This document shows, piece by piece, positions 47,101-60,377 of a DNA stretch of 64,000 nucleotides. Below the pieces are notes generated by a model. The model worked only from the letters and a program-made list of their open reading frames with translations, was not told the DNA's origin and searched no databases. The translations under genes were made by a program, and so were the position numbers. This stretch comes from Henricia sp. BOLD:AAB3569 (Eukaryota > Echinodermata > Asteroidea > Spinulosida > Echinasteridae), in the NCBI GenBank assembly GCA_037783545.1, contig JBBELK010000096.1, positions 3,162,001 to 3,226,000 of the forward strand, given 5' to 3'. Every line of letters starts with the position of its first letter. Positions within the stretch are counted from its first letter, which is position 1.

Positions 47101-49792
47101 GCAGGCAGGAAGCCCGAGCCCAGTTTTCCCTAAACTCTGAAATTTCTCGGCCATTTCCCGGCGAAAGTCTGTCAATTTTTCAGGACAAGTGCGGAATATA
47201 GACTGTTTGGAGCATGCAAAATTTGAAGTTCGTCGGAAAATTTCTTGACTTCCAAATTTGCCGACGTTTGGACCACACTTTGACCAAATTCCGGTCCCAA
47301 ACAAGACTGAGCATGCGCACGAGTGATCAGGAGTACACGGACAGCCACGGTCTGCAGAGCAGGCAGGAAGCCCAGCCCAGTTTTCCCTAAACTCTGAAAT
47401 TTCTCGGCCATTTCCCGGCGAAAGTCTGTCAATTTTTCAGGACAAGTGCGGAATATAGACTGTTTGGAGCATGCAAAATTTGAAGTTTGTCGGAAAATTT
47501 CTTGACTTCCAAATTTGCCGACGTTTGGACCACACTATGACCAAATTCCCGTCCCAAACAAGACTGAGCATGCGCACGAGTGATCAGGAGTACACGGACA
47601 GCCACGGTCTGCAGAGCAGGCAGGAAGCCCGAGCCCAGTTTTCACTAAACTCTGAAATTTCTCGGCCATTTCCCGGCGAAAGTCTGTCAATTTTGCAGGA
47701 CAAGTGCGGAATATAGACTGTTTGGAGCATGCAAAATTTGAAGTTCGTCGGAAAATTTCTTGACTTCCAAATTTGCCGACGTTTGGACCACACTTTGACC
47801 AAATTCCGGTCCCAAACAAGACTGAGCATGCGCACGAGTGATCAGGAGTACACGGACAGCCACGGTCTGCAGAGCAGGCAGGAAGCCCAAGCCCAGTTTT
47901 CCCTAAACTCTGAAATTTCTCGGCCATTTCCCGGCGAAAGTCTGTCAATTTTTCAGGACAAGTGCGGAATATAGACTGTTTGGAGCATGCAAAATTTGAA
48001 GTTCGTCGGAAAATTTCTTGACTTCCAAATTTGCCGTCGTTTGGACCACACTTTGACCAAATTCCCGTCCCAAACAAGACTGAGCATGCGCACGAGTGAT
48101 CAGGAGTACACGGACAGCCACGGTCTGCAGAGCAGGCAGGAAGCCCGAGCCCAGTTTTCCCTAAACTCTGAAATTTCTCGGCCATTTCCCGGCGAAAGTC
48201 TGTCAATTTTGCAGGACAAGTGCGGAATATAGACTGTTTGGAGCATGCAAAATTTGAAGTTCGTCGGAAAATTTCTTGACTTCCAAATTTGCCGACGTTT
48301 GGACCACACTTTGACCAAATTCCGGTCCCAAACAAGACTGAGCATGCGCACGAGTGATCAGGAGTACACGGACAGCCACGGTCTGCAGAGCAGGCAGGAA
48401 GCCCAAGCCCAGTTTTCCCTAAACTCTGAAATTTCTCGGCCATTTCCCGGCGAAAGTCTGTCAATTTTTCAGGACAAGTGCGGAATATAGACTGTTTGGA
48501 GCATGCAAAATTTGAAGTTCGTCGGAAAATTTCTTGACTTCCAAATTTGCCGTCGTTTGGACCACACTTTGACCAAATTCCCGTCCCAAACAAGACTGAG
48601 CATGCGCACGAGTGATCAGGAGTACACGGACAGCCACGGTCTGCAGAGCAGGCAGGAAGCCCGAGCCCAGTTTTCCCTAAACTCTGAAATTTCTCGGCCA
48701 TTTCCCGGCGAAAGTCTGTCAATTTTTCAGGACAAGTGCGGAATATAGACTGTTTGGAGCATGCAAAATTTGAAGTTCGTCGGAAAATTTCTTGACTTCC
48801 AAATTTGCCGACGTTTGGACCACACTTTGACCAAATTCCGGTCCCAAACAAGACTGAGCATGCGCACGAGTGATCAGGAGTACACGGACAGCCACGGTCT
48901 GCAGAGCAGGCAGGAAGCCCAAGCCCAGTTTTCCCTAAACTCTGAAATTTCTCGGCCATTTCCCGGCGAAAGTCTGTAAATTTTTCAGGACAAGTGCGGA
49001 ATATAGACTGTTTGGAGCATGCAAAATTTGAAGTTTGTCGGAAAATTTCTTGACTTCCAAATTTGCCGACGTTTGGACCACACTATGACCAAATTCCCGT
49101 CCCAAACAAGACTGAGCATGCGCACGAGTGATCAGGAGTACACGGACAGCCACGGTCTGCAGAGCAGGCAGGAAGCCCGAGCCCAGTTTTCCCTAAACTC
49201 TGAAATTTCTCGGCCATTTCCCGGCGAAAGTCTGTCAATTTTGAAGGACAAGTGCGGAATATAGACTGTTTGGAGCATGCAAAATTTGAAGTTCGTCGGA
49301 AAATTTCTTGACTTCCAAATTTGCCGACGTTTGGACCACACTTTGACCAAATTCCGGTCCCAAACAAGACTGAGCATGCGCACGAGTGATCAGGAGTACA
49401 CGGACAGCCACGGTCTGCAGAGCAGGCAGGAAGCCCAAGCCCAGTTTTCCCTAAACTCTGAAATTTCTCGGCCATTTCCCGGCGAAAGTCTGTCAATTTT
49501 TCAGGACAAGTGCGGAATATAGACTGTTTGGAGCATGCAAAATTTGAAGTTCGTCGGAAAATGTCTTGACTTCCAAATTTGCCGTCGTTTGGACCACACT
49601 TTGACCAAATTCCCGTCCCAAACAAGACTGAGCATGCGCACGAGTGATCAGGAGTACACGGACAGCCACGGTCTGCAGAGCAGGCAGGAAGCCCGAGCCC
49701 AGTTTTCCCTAAACTCTGACATTTCTCGGCCATTTCCCGGCGAAAGTCTGTCAATTTTTCAGGACAAGTGCGGAATATAGACTGTTTGGAGC
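44119..49792. repeat. Satellite zone with GCCGTCGTTT units and truncated higher-order copies
   Basis: The six-unit segment 44119-45665 (1547 bp) is repeated at 45924-47470, with one extra unit (45666, the ATCATGAG type) between. Shared markers are CACTATGAC with TTTGCAGG (44377, 46182), two successive GCCGTCGTTT units (44893/45151, 46698/46956), and a 257-bp unit with CCCAGCCC (45409, 47214). After 47470 the same order restarts at the CACTATGAC unit (47471, 49019) but with single, alternating GCCGTCGTTT units (47987, 48503, 49535). The repeat has lost and rearranged members in the last third. Confidence 0.82.
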
Positions 49793-51084
49793 ATGCAAAA
49801 TTTGAAGTTTGTCGGACAATTTCTTGACTTCCAAATTTGCCGACGTTTGGACCACACTATGACCAAATTCCCGTCCCAAACAAGACTGAGCATGCGCACG
49901 AGTGATCAGGAGTACACGGACAGCCACGGTCTGCAGAGCAGGCAGGAAGCCCAAGCCCAGTTTTCCCTAAACTCTGAAATTTCTCGGCCATTTCCCGGCG
50001 AAAGTCTGTCAATTTTTTCAGGACAAGTGCGGAATATAGACTGTTTAGAGCATGCAAAATTTGAAGTTTGTCGGAAAATTTCTTGACTTCCAAATTTGCC
50101 GACGTTTGGACCACACTATGACCAAATTCCCGTCCCAAACAAGACTGAGCATGCGCACGAGTGATCAGGAGTACACGGACAGCCACGGTCTGCAGAGCAG
50201 GAAGGAAGCCCGAGCCCAGTTTTCCCTAAACTCTGAAATTTCTCGGCCATTTCCCGGCGAAAGTCTGTCAATTTTTCAGGACAAGTGCGGAATATAGACT
50301 GTTTGGAGCATGCAAAATTTGAAGTTTGTCGGACAATTTCTTGACTTCCAAATTTGCCGACGTTTGGACCACACTATGACCAAATTCCGGTCCCAAACAA
50401 GACTGAGCATGCGCACGAGTGATCAGGAGTACACGGACAGCCACGGTCTGCAGAGCAGGCAGGAAGCCCAAGCCCAGTTTTCCCTAAACTCTGAAATTTC
50501 TCGGCCATTTCCCGGCGAAAGTCTGTCAATTTTTTCAGGACAAGTGCGGAATATAGACTGTTTAGAGCATGCAAAATTTGAAGTTCGTCGGAAAATTTCT
50601 TGACTTCCAAATTTGCCGACGTTTGGACCACACTATGACCAAATTCCCGTCCCAAACAAGACTGAGCATGCGCACGAGTGATCAGGAGTACACGGACAGC
50701 CACGGTCTGCAGAGCAGGCAAGAAGCCCGAGCCCAGTTTTCCCTAAACTCTGAAATTTCTCGGCCATTTCCCGGCGAAAGTCTGTCAATTTTTCAGGACA
50801 AGTGCGGAATATAGACTGTTTGGAGCATGCAAAATTTGAAGTTTGTCGGAAAATTTCTTGACTTCCAAATTTGCCGACGTTTGGACCACACTTTGACCAA
50901 ATTCCCGTCCCAAACAAGACTGAGCATGCGCACGAGTGATCAGGAGTACACGGACAGCCACGGTCTGCAGAGCAGGAAGGAAGCCCGAGCCCAGTTTTCC
51001 CTAAACTCTGAAATTTCTCGGCCATTTCCCGGCGAAAGTCTGTCAATTTTGCAGGACAAGTGCGGAATATAGACTGTTTGGAGC
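49793..51084. repeat. Dimer zone with CACTATGAC and an extra T
   Basis: The pair 49793/50052 is echoed by 50310/50569 at 517 bp. First members have GTCGGACAATTTC, CACTATGAC and the extra T (259 bp), and are followed by the rare TGTTTAGAGC junction (near 50041 and 50559). The 50827 unit, with AAGGAAG and TTTGCAGG, closes the zone. Confidence 0.8.
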
Positions 51085-54000
51085 ATGCAAAATTTGAAGT
51101 TTGTCGGAAAATTTCTTGACTTCCAAATTTGCCGACGTTTGGACCACACTTTGACCAAATTCCCGTCCCAAACAAGACTGAGCATGCGCACGAGTGATCA
51201 GGAGTACACGGACAGCCACTGTCTGCAGAGCAGGCAGGAAGCCCGAGCCGAGTTTTCCCTAAACTCTGAAATTTCTCGGCCATTTCCCGGCGAAAGTCTG
51301 TCAATTTTTCAGGACAAGTGCGGAATATAGACTGTTTGGAGCATGCAAAATTTGAAGTTCGTCGGAAAATTTCTTGACTTTCAAATTTGCCGACGTTTGG
51401 ACCACACTTTGACCAAATTCCGGTCCCAAACAAGACTGAGCATGCGCACGAGTGATCAGGAGTACACGGACAGCCACGGTCTGCAGAGCAGGCAGGAAGC
51501 CCGAGCCGAGTTTTCCCTAAACTCTAAAATTTCTCGGCCATTTCCCGGCGAAAGTCTGTCAATTTTTCAGGACAAGTGCGGAATATAGACTGTTTGGAGC
51601 ATGCAAAATTTGAAGTTCGTCGGAAAATTTCTTGACTTTCAAATTTGCCGACGTTTGGACCACACTTTGACCAAATTCCGGTCCCAAACAAGACTGAGCA
51701 TGCGCACGAGTGATCAGGAGTACACGGACAGCCACGGTCTGCAGAGCAGGCAGGAAGCCCGAGCCGAGTTTTCCCTAAACTCTGAAATTTCTCGGCCATT
51801 TCCCGGCGAAAGTCTGTCAATTTTTCAGGACAAGTGCGGAATATAGACTGTTTCGAGCATGCAAAATTTGAAGTTCGTCGGAAAATTTCTTGACTTCCAA
51901 ATTTGCCGACGTTTGGACCACACTTTGACCAAATTCCGGTCCCAAACAAGACTGAGCATGCGCACGAGTGATCAGGAGTACACGGACAGCCACGGTCTGC
52001 AGAGCAGGCAGGAAGCCCAAGCCCAGTTTTCCCTAAACTCTGAAATTTCTCGGCCATTTCCCGGCGAAAGTCTGTCAATTTTTTCAGGACAAGTGCGGAA
52101 TATACACTGTTTGGAGCATGCAAAATTTGAAGTTTGTCGGACAATTTCTTGACTTCCAAATTTGCCGACGTTTGGACCACACTTTGACCAAATTCCCGTC
52201 CCAAACAAGACTGAGCATGCGCACGAGTGATCAGGAGTACACGGACAGCCACGGTCTGCAGAGCAGGCAGGAAGTCCGAGCCCAGTTTTCCCTGAACTCT
52301 GAAATTTCTCGGCCATTTCCCGGCGAAAGTCTGTAAATTTGTCAGGACAAGTGCGGAATATAGACTGTTTGGAGCATGCAAAATTTGAAGTTCGTCGGAA
52401 AATTTCTTGACTTCCAAATTTGCCGACGTTTGGACCACACTTTGACCAAATTCCCGTCCCAAACAAGACTGAGCATGCGCACGAGTGATCAGGAGTACAC
52501 GGACAGCCACTGTCTGCAGAGCAGGCAGGAAGCCCGAGCCGAGTTTTCCCTAAACTCTGAAATTTATCGGCCATTTCCCGGCGAAAGTCTGTCAATTTTT
52601 CAGGACAAGTGCGGAATATAGACTGTTTGGAGCATGCAAAATTTGAAGTTCGTCTGAAAATTTCTTGACTTCCAAATTTGCCGACGTTTGGACCACACTT
52701 TGACCAAATTCCCGTCCCAAACAAGACTGAGCATGCGCACGAGTGATCAGGAGTACACGGACAGCCACTGTCTGCAGAGCAGGCAGGAAGCCCGAGCCGA
52801 GTTTTCCCTAAACTCTGAAATTTCTCGGCCATTTCCCGGCGAAAGTCTGTCAATTTTTCAGGACAAGTGCGGAATATAGACTGTTTGGAGCATGCAAAAT
52901 TTGAAGTTCGTCGGAAAATTTCTTGACTTTCAAATTTGCCGACGTTTGGACCACACTTTGACCAAATTCCGGTCCCAAACAAGACTGAGCATGCGCACGA
53001 GTGATCAGGAGTACACGGACAGCCACGGTCTGCAGAGCAGGCAGGAAGCCCGAGCCGAGTTTTCCCTAAACTCTAAAATTTCTCGGCCATTTCCCGGCGA
53101 AAGTCTGTCAATTTTTCAGGACAAGTGCGGAATATAGACTGTTTGGAGCATGCAAAATTTGAAGTTCGTCGGAAAATTTCTTGACTTTCAAATTTGCCGA
53201 CGTTTGGACCACACTTTGACCAAATTCCGGTCCCAAACAAGACTGAGCATGCGCACGAGTGATCAGGAGTACACGGACAGCCACGGTCTGCAGAGCAGGC
53301 AGGAAGCCCGAGCCGAGTTTTCCCTAAACTCTGAAATTTCTCGGCCATTTCCCGGCGAAAGTCTGTCAATTTTTCAGGACAAGTGCGGAATATAGACTGT
53401 TTCGAGCATGCAAAATTTGAAGTTCGTCGGAAAATTTCTTGACTTCCAAATTTGCCGACGTTTGGACCACACTTTGACCAAATTCCGGTCCCAAACAAGA
53501 CTGAGCATGCGCACGAGTGATCAGGAGTACACGGACAGCCACGGTCTGCAGAGCAGGCAGGAAGCCCAAGCCCAGTTTTCCCTAAACTCTGAAATTTCTC
53601 GGCCATTTCCCGGCGAAAGTCTGTCAATTTTTTCAGGACAAGTGCGGAATATACACTGTTTGGAGCATGCACAATTTGAAGTTTGTCGGACAATTTCTTG
53701 ACTTCCAAATTTGCCGACGTTTGGACCACACTTTGACCAAATTCCCGTCCCAAACAAGACTGAGCATGCGCACGAGTGATCAGGAGTACACGGACAGCCA
53801 CGGTCTGCAGAGCAGGCAGGAAGTCCGAGCCCAGTTTTCCCTGAACTCTGAAATTTCTCGGCCATTTCCCGGCGAAAGTCTGTAAATTTGTCAGGACAAG
53901 TGCGGAATATAGACTGTTTGGAGCATGCAAAATTTGAAGTTCGTCGGAAAATTTCTTGACTTCCAAATTTGCCGACGTTTGGACCACACTTTGACCAAAT

Positions 54001-54182
54001 TCCCGTCCCAAACAAGACTGAGCATGCGCACGAGTGATCAGGAGTACACGGACAGCCACTGTCTGCAGAGCAGGCAGGAAGCCCGAGCCGAGTTTTCCCT
54101 AAACTCTGAAATTTATCGGCCATTTCCCGGCGAAAGTCTGTCAATTTTTCAGGACAAGTGCGGAATATAGACTGTTTGGAGC
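51085..54182. repeat. Six-monomer higher-order repeat, 1549 bp x 2
   Basis: Units 51085, 51343, 51601, 51859, 52118 and 52376 match 52634, 52892, 53150, 53408, 53667 and 53925. Shared markers are CCACTGTCTGC, GACTTTCAAATTT, CTCTAAAATTTC, TGTTTCGAGC, AATATACACTG, GAAGTCCGAG with GTAAATTTGTC, and TTTATCGG. Differences seen: GTCGG versus GTCTG at the start, and ATGCAAAATT versus ATGCACAATT (52118/53667). The period equals that at 23.6-28.8 kb in length but the member units are different, so the two arose independently. Confidence 0.88.
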
Positions 54183-55214
54183 ATGCAAAATTTGAAGTTC
54201 GTCTGAAAATTTCTTGACTTCCAAATTTGCCGACGTTTGGACCACACTTTGACCAAATTCCGGTCCCAAACAAGACTGAGCATGCGCACGAGTGATCAGG
54301 AGTACACGGACAGCCACGGTCTGCAGAGCAGGCAGGAAGCCCGAGCCGAGTTTTCCCTAAACTCTGAAATTTCTCGGCCATTTCCCGGCGAAAGTCTGTC
54401 AATTTGTCAGGACAAGTGCGGAATATAGACTGTTTGGAGCATGCAAAATTTGAACTTCGTCGGAAAATTTCTTGACTTCCAAATTTGCCGACGTTTGGAC
54501 CACACTTTGACCAAATTCCGGTCCCAAACAAGACTGAGCATGCGCACAAGTGATCAGGAGTACACGGACAGCCACGGTCTGCAGAGCAGGCAGGAAGCCC
54601 AAGCCCAGTTTTCCCTAAACTCTGAAATTTCTCGGCCATTTCCCGGCGAAAGTCTGTCAATTTTTCAGGACAAGTGCGGAATATAGACTGTTTGGAGCAT
54701 GCAAAATTTGAAGTTCGTCGGAAAATTTCTTGACTTCCAAATTTGCCGACGTTTGGACCACACTTTGACCAAATTCCGGTCCCAAACAAGACTGAGCATG
54801 CGCACGAGTGATCAGGAGTACACGGACAGCCACGGTCTGCAGAGCAGGCAGGAAGCCCAAGCCCAGTTTTCCCTAAACTCTGAAATTTCTCGGCCATTTC
54901 CCGGCGAAAGTCTGTCAATTTGTCAGGACAAGTGCGGAATATAGACTGTTTGGAGCATGCAAAATTTGAACTTCGTCGGAAAATTTCTTGACTTCCAAAT
55001 TTGCCGACGTTTGGACCACACTTTGACCAAATTCCGGTCCCAAACAAGACTGAGCATGCGCACGAGTGACCAGGAGTACACGGACAGCCACGGTCTGCAG
55101 AGCAGGCAGGAAGCCCAAGCCCAGTTTTCCCTAAACTCTGAAATTTCTCGGCCATTTCCCGGCGAAAGTCTGTCAATTTTTCAGGACAAGTGCGGAATAT
55201 AGACTGTTTGGAGC
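54183..55214. repeat. Four monomers including a GAACTTCGTC dimer
   Basis: Units 54183, 54441, 54699 and 54957. The second and fourth share GAACTTCGTC with CCGGTCC, and both follow a CAATTTGTCAGG end, giving a 516-bp dimer. Unit 54441 has GCACAAGTGATC and 54957 has GTGACCAGG as private changes. Confidence 0.78.
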
Positions 55215-57278
55215 ACGCAAAATTTGAATTTTGTTGGAAAATTTCTTGACTTCCAAATTTGCCGACGTTTGGACCACACTTTGACCAAATTCCCGTCCCA
55301 AACAAGACTGAGCATGCGCACGAGTGATCAGGAGTACACGGACAGCCACGGTCTGCAGAGCAGGCAGGAAGCCCGAGCCGAGTTTTCCCTAAACTCTGAA
55401 ATTTCTCGGCCATTTCCCGGCGAAAGTCTGTCAATTTTTCAGGACAAGTGCGGAATATAGACTGTTTGGAGCATGCAAAATTTGAAGTTCGTCGGAAAAT
55501 TTCTTGACTTTCAAATTTGCCGACGTTTGGACCACACTTTGACCAAATTCCGGTCCCAAACAAGACTGAGCATGCGCACGAGTGATCAGGAGTACACGGA
55601 CAGCCACGGTCTGCAGAGCAGGCAGGAAGCCCGAGCCGAGTTTTCCCTAAACTCTGAAATTTCTCGGCCATTTCCCGGCGAAAGTCTGTCAATTTTTCAG
55701 GACAAGTGCGGAATATAGACTGTTTGGAGCATGCAAAATTTGAACTTCGTCTGAAAATTTCTTGACTTCCAAATTTGCCGACGTTTGGACCACACTTTGA
55801 CCAAATTCCCGTCCCAAACAAGACTGAGCATGCGCACGAGTGATCAGGAGTACACGGACAGCCACTGTCTGCAGAGCAGGCAGGAAGCCCGAGCCGAGTT
55901 TTCCCTAAACTCTGAAATTTCTCGGCCATTTCCCGGCGAAAGTCTGTCAATTTTTCAGGACAAGTGCGGAATATAGACTGTTTGGAGCATGCAAAATTTG
56001 AAGTTCGTCGGAAAATTTCTTGATTTTCAAATTTGCCGACGTTTGGACCACACTTTGACCAAATTCCGGTCCCAAACAAGACTGAGCATGCGCACGAGTG
56101 ATCAGGGGTACACGGACAGCCACGGTCTGCAGAGCAGGCAGGAAGTCCGAGCCCAGTTTTTCCTGAACTCTGAAATTTCTCGGCCATTTCCCGGCGAAAG
56201 TCTGTCAATTTTTCAGGACAAGTGCGGAATATAGACTGTTTGGAGCACGCAAAATTTGAATTTTGTTGGAAAATTTCTTGACTTCCAAATTTGCCGACGT
56301 TTGGACCACACTTTGACCAAATTCCCGTCCCAAACAAGACTGAGCATGCGCACGAGTGATCAGGAGTACACGGACAGCCACGGTCTGCAGAGCAGGCAGG
56401 AAGCCCGAGCCGAGTTTTCCCTAAACTCTGAAATTTCTCGGCCATTTCCCGGCGAAAGTCTGTCAATTTTTCAGGACAAGTGCGGAATATAGACTGTTTG
56501 GAGCATGCAAAATTTGAAGTTCGTCGGAAAATTTCTTGACTTTCAAATTTGCCGACGTTTGGACCACACTTTGACCAAATTCCGGTCCCAAACAAGACTG
56601 AGCATGCGCACGAGTGATCAGGAGTACACGGACAGCCACGGTCTGCAGAGCAGGCAGGAAGCCCGAGCCGAGTTTTCCCTAAACTCTGAAATTTCTCGGC
56701 CATTTCCCGGCGAAAGTCTGTCAATTTTTCAGGACAAGTGCGGAATATAGACTGTTTGGAGCATGCAAAATTTGAACTTCGTCGGAAAATTTCTTGACTT
56801 CCAAATTTGCCGACGTTTGGACCACACTTTGACCAAATTCCCGTCCCAAACAAGACTGAGCATGCGCACGAGTGATCAGGAGTACACGGACAGCCACTGT
56901 CTGCAGAGCAGGCAGGAAGCCCGAGCCGAGTTTTCCCTAAACTCTGAAATTTCTCGGCCATTTCCCGGCGAAAGTCTGTCAATTTTTCAGGACAAGTGCG
57001 GAATATAGACTGTTTGGAGCATGCAAAATTTGAAGTTCGTCGGAAAATTTCTTGACTTTCAAATTTGCCGACGTTTGGACCACACTTTGACCAAATTCCG
57101 GTCCCAAACAAGACTGAGCATGCGCACGAGTGATCAGGAGTACACGGACAGCCACGGTCTGCAGAGCAGGCAGGAAGTCCGAGCCCAGTTTTTCCTGAAC
57201 TCTGAAATTTCTCGGCCATTTCCCGGCGAAAGTCTGTAAATTTGTCAGGACAAGTGCGGAATATAGACTGTTTGGAGC
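55215..57278. repeat. Four-monomer higher-order repeat, 1032 bp x 2
   Basis: Units 55215, 55473, 55731 and 55989 match 56247, 56505, 56763 and 57021. Markers are the ACGCAAAATTTGAATTTTGTTGG start, GACTTTCAAATTT with GAGCCGAG, GAACTTCGTC with CCACTGTCTGC, and GAAGTCCGAG with TTTTTCCTGAAC. The third pair differs at GTCTGAAAA/GTCGGAAAA and the fourth at GATTTTC/GACTTTC and AGGGGTAC/AGGAGTAC. Confidence 0.87.
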
Positions 57279-57536
57279 ATGCAAAATTTGAAGTTCGTCG
57301 GAAAATTTCTTGACTTCTAAATTTGCCGACGTTTGGACCACACTTTGACCAAATTCCGGTCCCAAACAAGACTGAGCATGCGCACGAGTGATCAGGAGTA
57401 CACGGACAGCCACGGTCTGCAGAGCAGGCAGGAAGCCCAAGCCCAGTTTTCCCTAAACTCTGAAATTTCTCGGCCATTTCCCGGCGAAAGTCTGTCAATT
57501 TTTCAGGACAAGTGCGGAATATAGACTGTTTGGAGC
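57279..57536. repeat. Single boundary monomer
   Basis: One 258-bp unit with CTTCTAAATTT, CCGGTCC and CCCAAGCCC. It lies between the four-monomer repeat on the left and the 17-monomer repeat on the right. Confidence 0.85.
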
Positions 57537-60377
57537 ATGCACAATTTGAAGTTTGTCGGAAAATGTCTTGACTTCCAAATTTGCCGACGTTTGGACCACA
57601 CTTTGACCAAATTCCCGTCCCAAACAAGACTGAGCATGCGCACGAGTGATCAGGAGTACACGGACAGCCACGGTCTGCAGAGCAGGCAGGAAGCCCAAGC
57701 CCAGTTTTCCCTAAACTCTGAAATTTCTCGGCCATTTCCCGGCGAAAGTCTGTCAATTTTTTCAGGACAAGTGCGGAATATAGACTGTTTGGAGCATGCA
57801 CAATTTGAAGTTCGTCGGACAATTTCTTGACTTCCAAATTTGCCGACGTTTGGACCACACTTTGACCAAATTCCGGTCCCAAACAAGACTGAGCATGCGC
57901 ACGAGTGAACAGGAGTACACGGACAGCCACGGTCTGCAGAGCAGGCAGGAAGCCCAAGCCCAGTTTTCCCTAAACTCTGAAATTTCTCGGCCATTTCCCG
58001 GCGAAAGTCTGTCAATTTTTCAGGACAAGTGCGGAATATAGACTGTTTGGAGCATGCACAATTTGAAGTTTGTCGGAAAATTTCTTGACTTCCAAATTTG
58101 CCGACGTTTGTACCACACTTTGACCAAATTCCCGTCCCAAACAAGACTGAGCATGCGCACGAGTGATCAGGAGTACACGGACAGCCACGGTCTGCAGAGC
58201 AGGCAGGAAGCCCAAGCCCAGTTTTCCCTAAACTCTGAAATTTCTCGGCCATTTCCCGGCGAAAGTCTGTCAATTTTTCAGGACAAGTGCGGAATATAGA
58301 CTGTTTGGAGCATGCACAATTTGAAGTTTGTCGGAAAATTTCTTGACTTCCAAATTTGCCGACGTTTGGACCACACTTTGACCAAATTCCGGTCCCAAAC
58401 AAGACTGAGCATGCGCACGAGTGATCAGGAGTACACGGACAGCCACGGTCTGCAGAGCAGGCAGGAAGCCCGAGCCCAGTTTTCCCTGAACTCTGAAATT
58501 TCTCGGCCATTTCCCGGCGAAAGTCTGTCAATTTTTCAGGACAAGTGCGGAATATACACTGTTTGGAGCATGCAAAATTTGAAGTTTGTCGGAAAATTTC
58601 TTGACTTCCAAATTTGCCGACGTTTGGACCACATTTTGACCAAATTCCCGTCCCAAACAAGACTGAGCATGCGCACGAGTGATCAGGAGTACACGGACAG
58701 CCACGGTCTGCAGAGCAGGCAGAAAGTCCGAGCCCAGTTTTCCCTGAACTCTGAAATTTCTCGGCCATTTCCCGGCGAAAGTCTGTCAATTTTTCAGGAC
58801 AAGTGCGGAATATAGACTGTTTGGAGCATGCACAATTTGAAGTTTGTCGGAAAATTTCTTGACTTCCAAATTTGCCGACGTTTGGACCACACTTTGACCA
58901 AATTCCGGTCCCAAACAAGACTGAGCATGCGCACGAGTGATCAGGAGTACACGGACAGCCACGGTCTGCAGAGCAGGCAGGGAGCCCGAGCCCAGTTTTC
59001 CCTGAACTCTGAAATTTCTCGGCCATTTCCCGGCGAAAGTCTGTCAATTTTTCAGGACAAGTGCGGAATATACACTGTTTGGAGCATGCAAAATTTGAAG
59101 TTTGTCGGAAAATTACTTGACTTCCAAATTTGCCGACGTTTGGACCACACTTTGACCAAATTCCCGTCCCAAACAAGACTGAGCATGCGCACTAGTGATC
59201 AGGAGTACACGGACAGCCACGGTCTGCAGAGCAGGCAGGAAGTCCGAGCCCAGTTTTCCCTGAACTCTGAAATTTCTCGGCCATTTCCCGGCGAAAGTCT
59301 GTCAATTTTTCAGGACAAGTGCGGAATATAGACTGTTTGGAGCATGCAAAATTTGAAGTTCGTCGGAAAATGTATTGACTTCCAAATTTGCCGACGTTTG
59401 GACCACACTTTGACCAAATTCCCGTCCCAAACAAGACTGAGCATGCGCACGAGTGATCAGGAGTACACGGACAGCCACGGTCTGCAGAGCAGGCAGGAAG
59501 CCCGAGCCCAGTTTTCACTGAACTCTGAAATTTCTCGGCCATTTACCGGCGAAAGTCTGTCAATTTTTCAGGACAAGTGCGGAATATACACTGTTTGGAG
59601 CATGCACAATTTGAAGTTCGTCGGAAAATTTCTTGACTTCCAAATTTGCCGACGTTTGGACCACACTTTGACCAAATTCCAGTCCCAAACAAGACTGAGC
59701 ATGCGCACGAGTGATCAGGAGTACACGGACAGCCACGGTCTGCAGAGCAGGAAGGAAGCCCAAGCCCAGTTTTACCTAAACTCTGAAAATTCTCGGCCAT
59801 TTCCCGGCGAAAGTCTGTCAATTTTTTCAGGACAAGTGCGGAATATAGACTGTTTGGAGCATGCAAAATTTGAAGTTCGTCGGAAAATTTCTTGACTTCC
59901 AAATTTGCCGACGTTTGGACCACACTTTGACCAAATTCCCGTCCCAAACAAGACTGAGCATGCGCACGAGTGATCAGGAGTACACGGACAGCCACGGTCT
60001 GCAGAGCAGGCAGGAAGCCCGAGCCCAGTTTTCCCTAAACTCTGAAATTTCTCGGCCATTTCCTGGCGAAAGTCTGTCAATTTTTCAGGACAAGTGCGGA
60101 ATATAGACTGTTTGGAGCATGCAAAATTTGAAGTTCGTCGGAAAATGTCTTGACTTCCAAATTTGCCGACGTTTGGACCACACTTTGACCAAATTCCAGT
60201 CCCAAACAAGACTGAGCATGCGCACGAGTGATCAAGAGTACACGGACAGCCACGGTCTGCAGAGCAGGCAGGAAGCCCAAGCCCAGTTTTCCCTAAACTC
60301 TGAAATTTCTCGGCCATTTCCCGGCGAAAGTCTGTCAATTTTTTCAAGACAAGTGCGGAATATACACTGTTTGGAGC

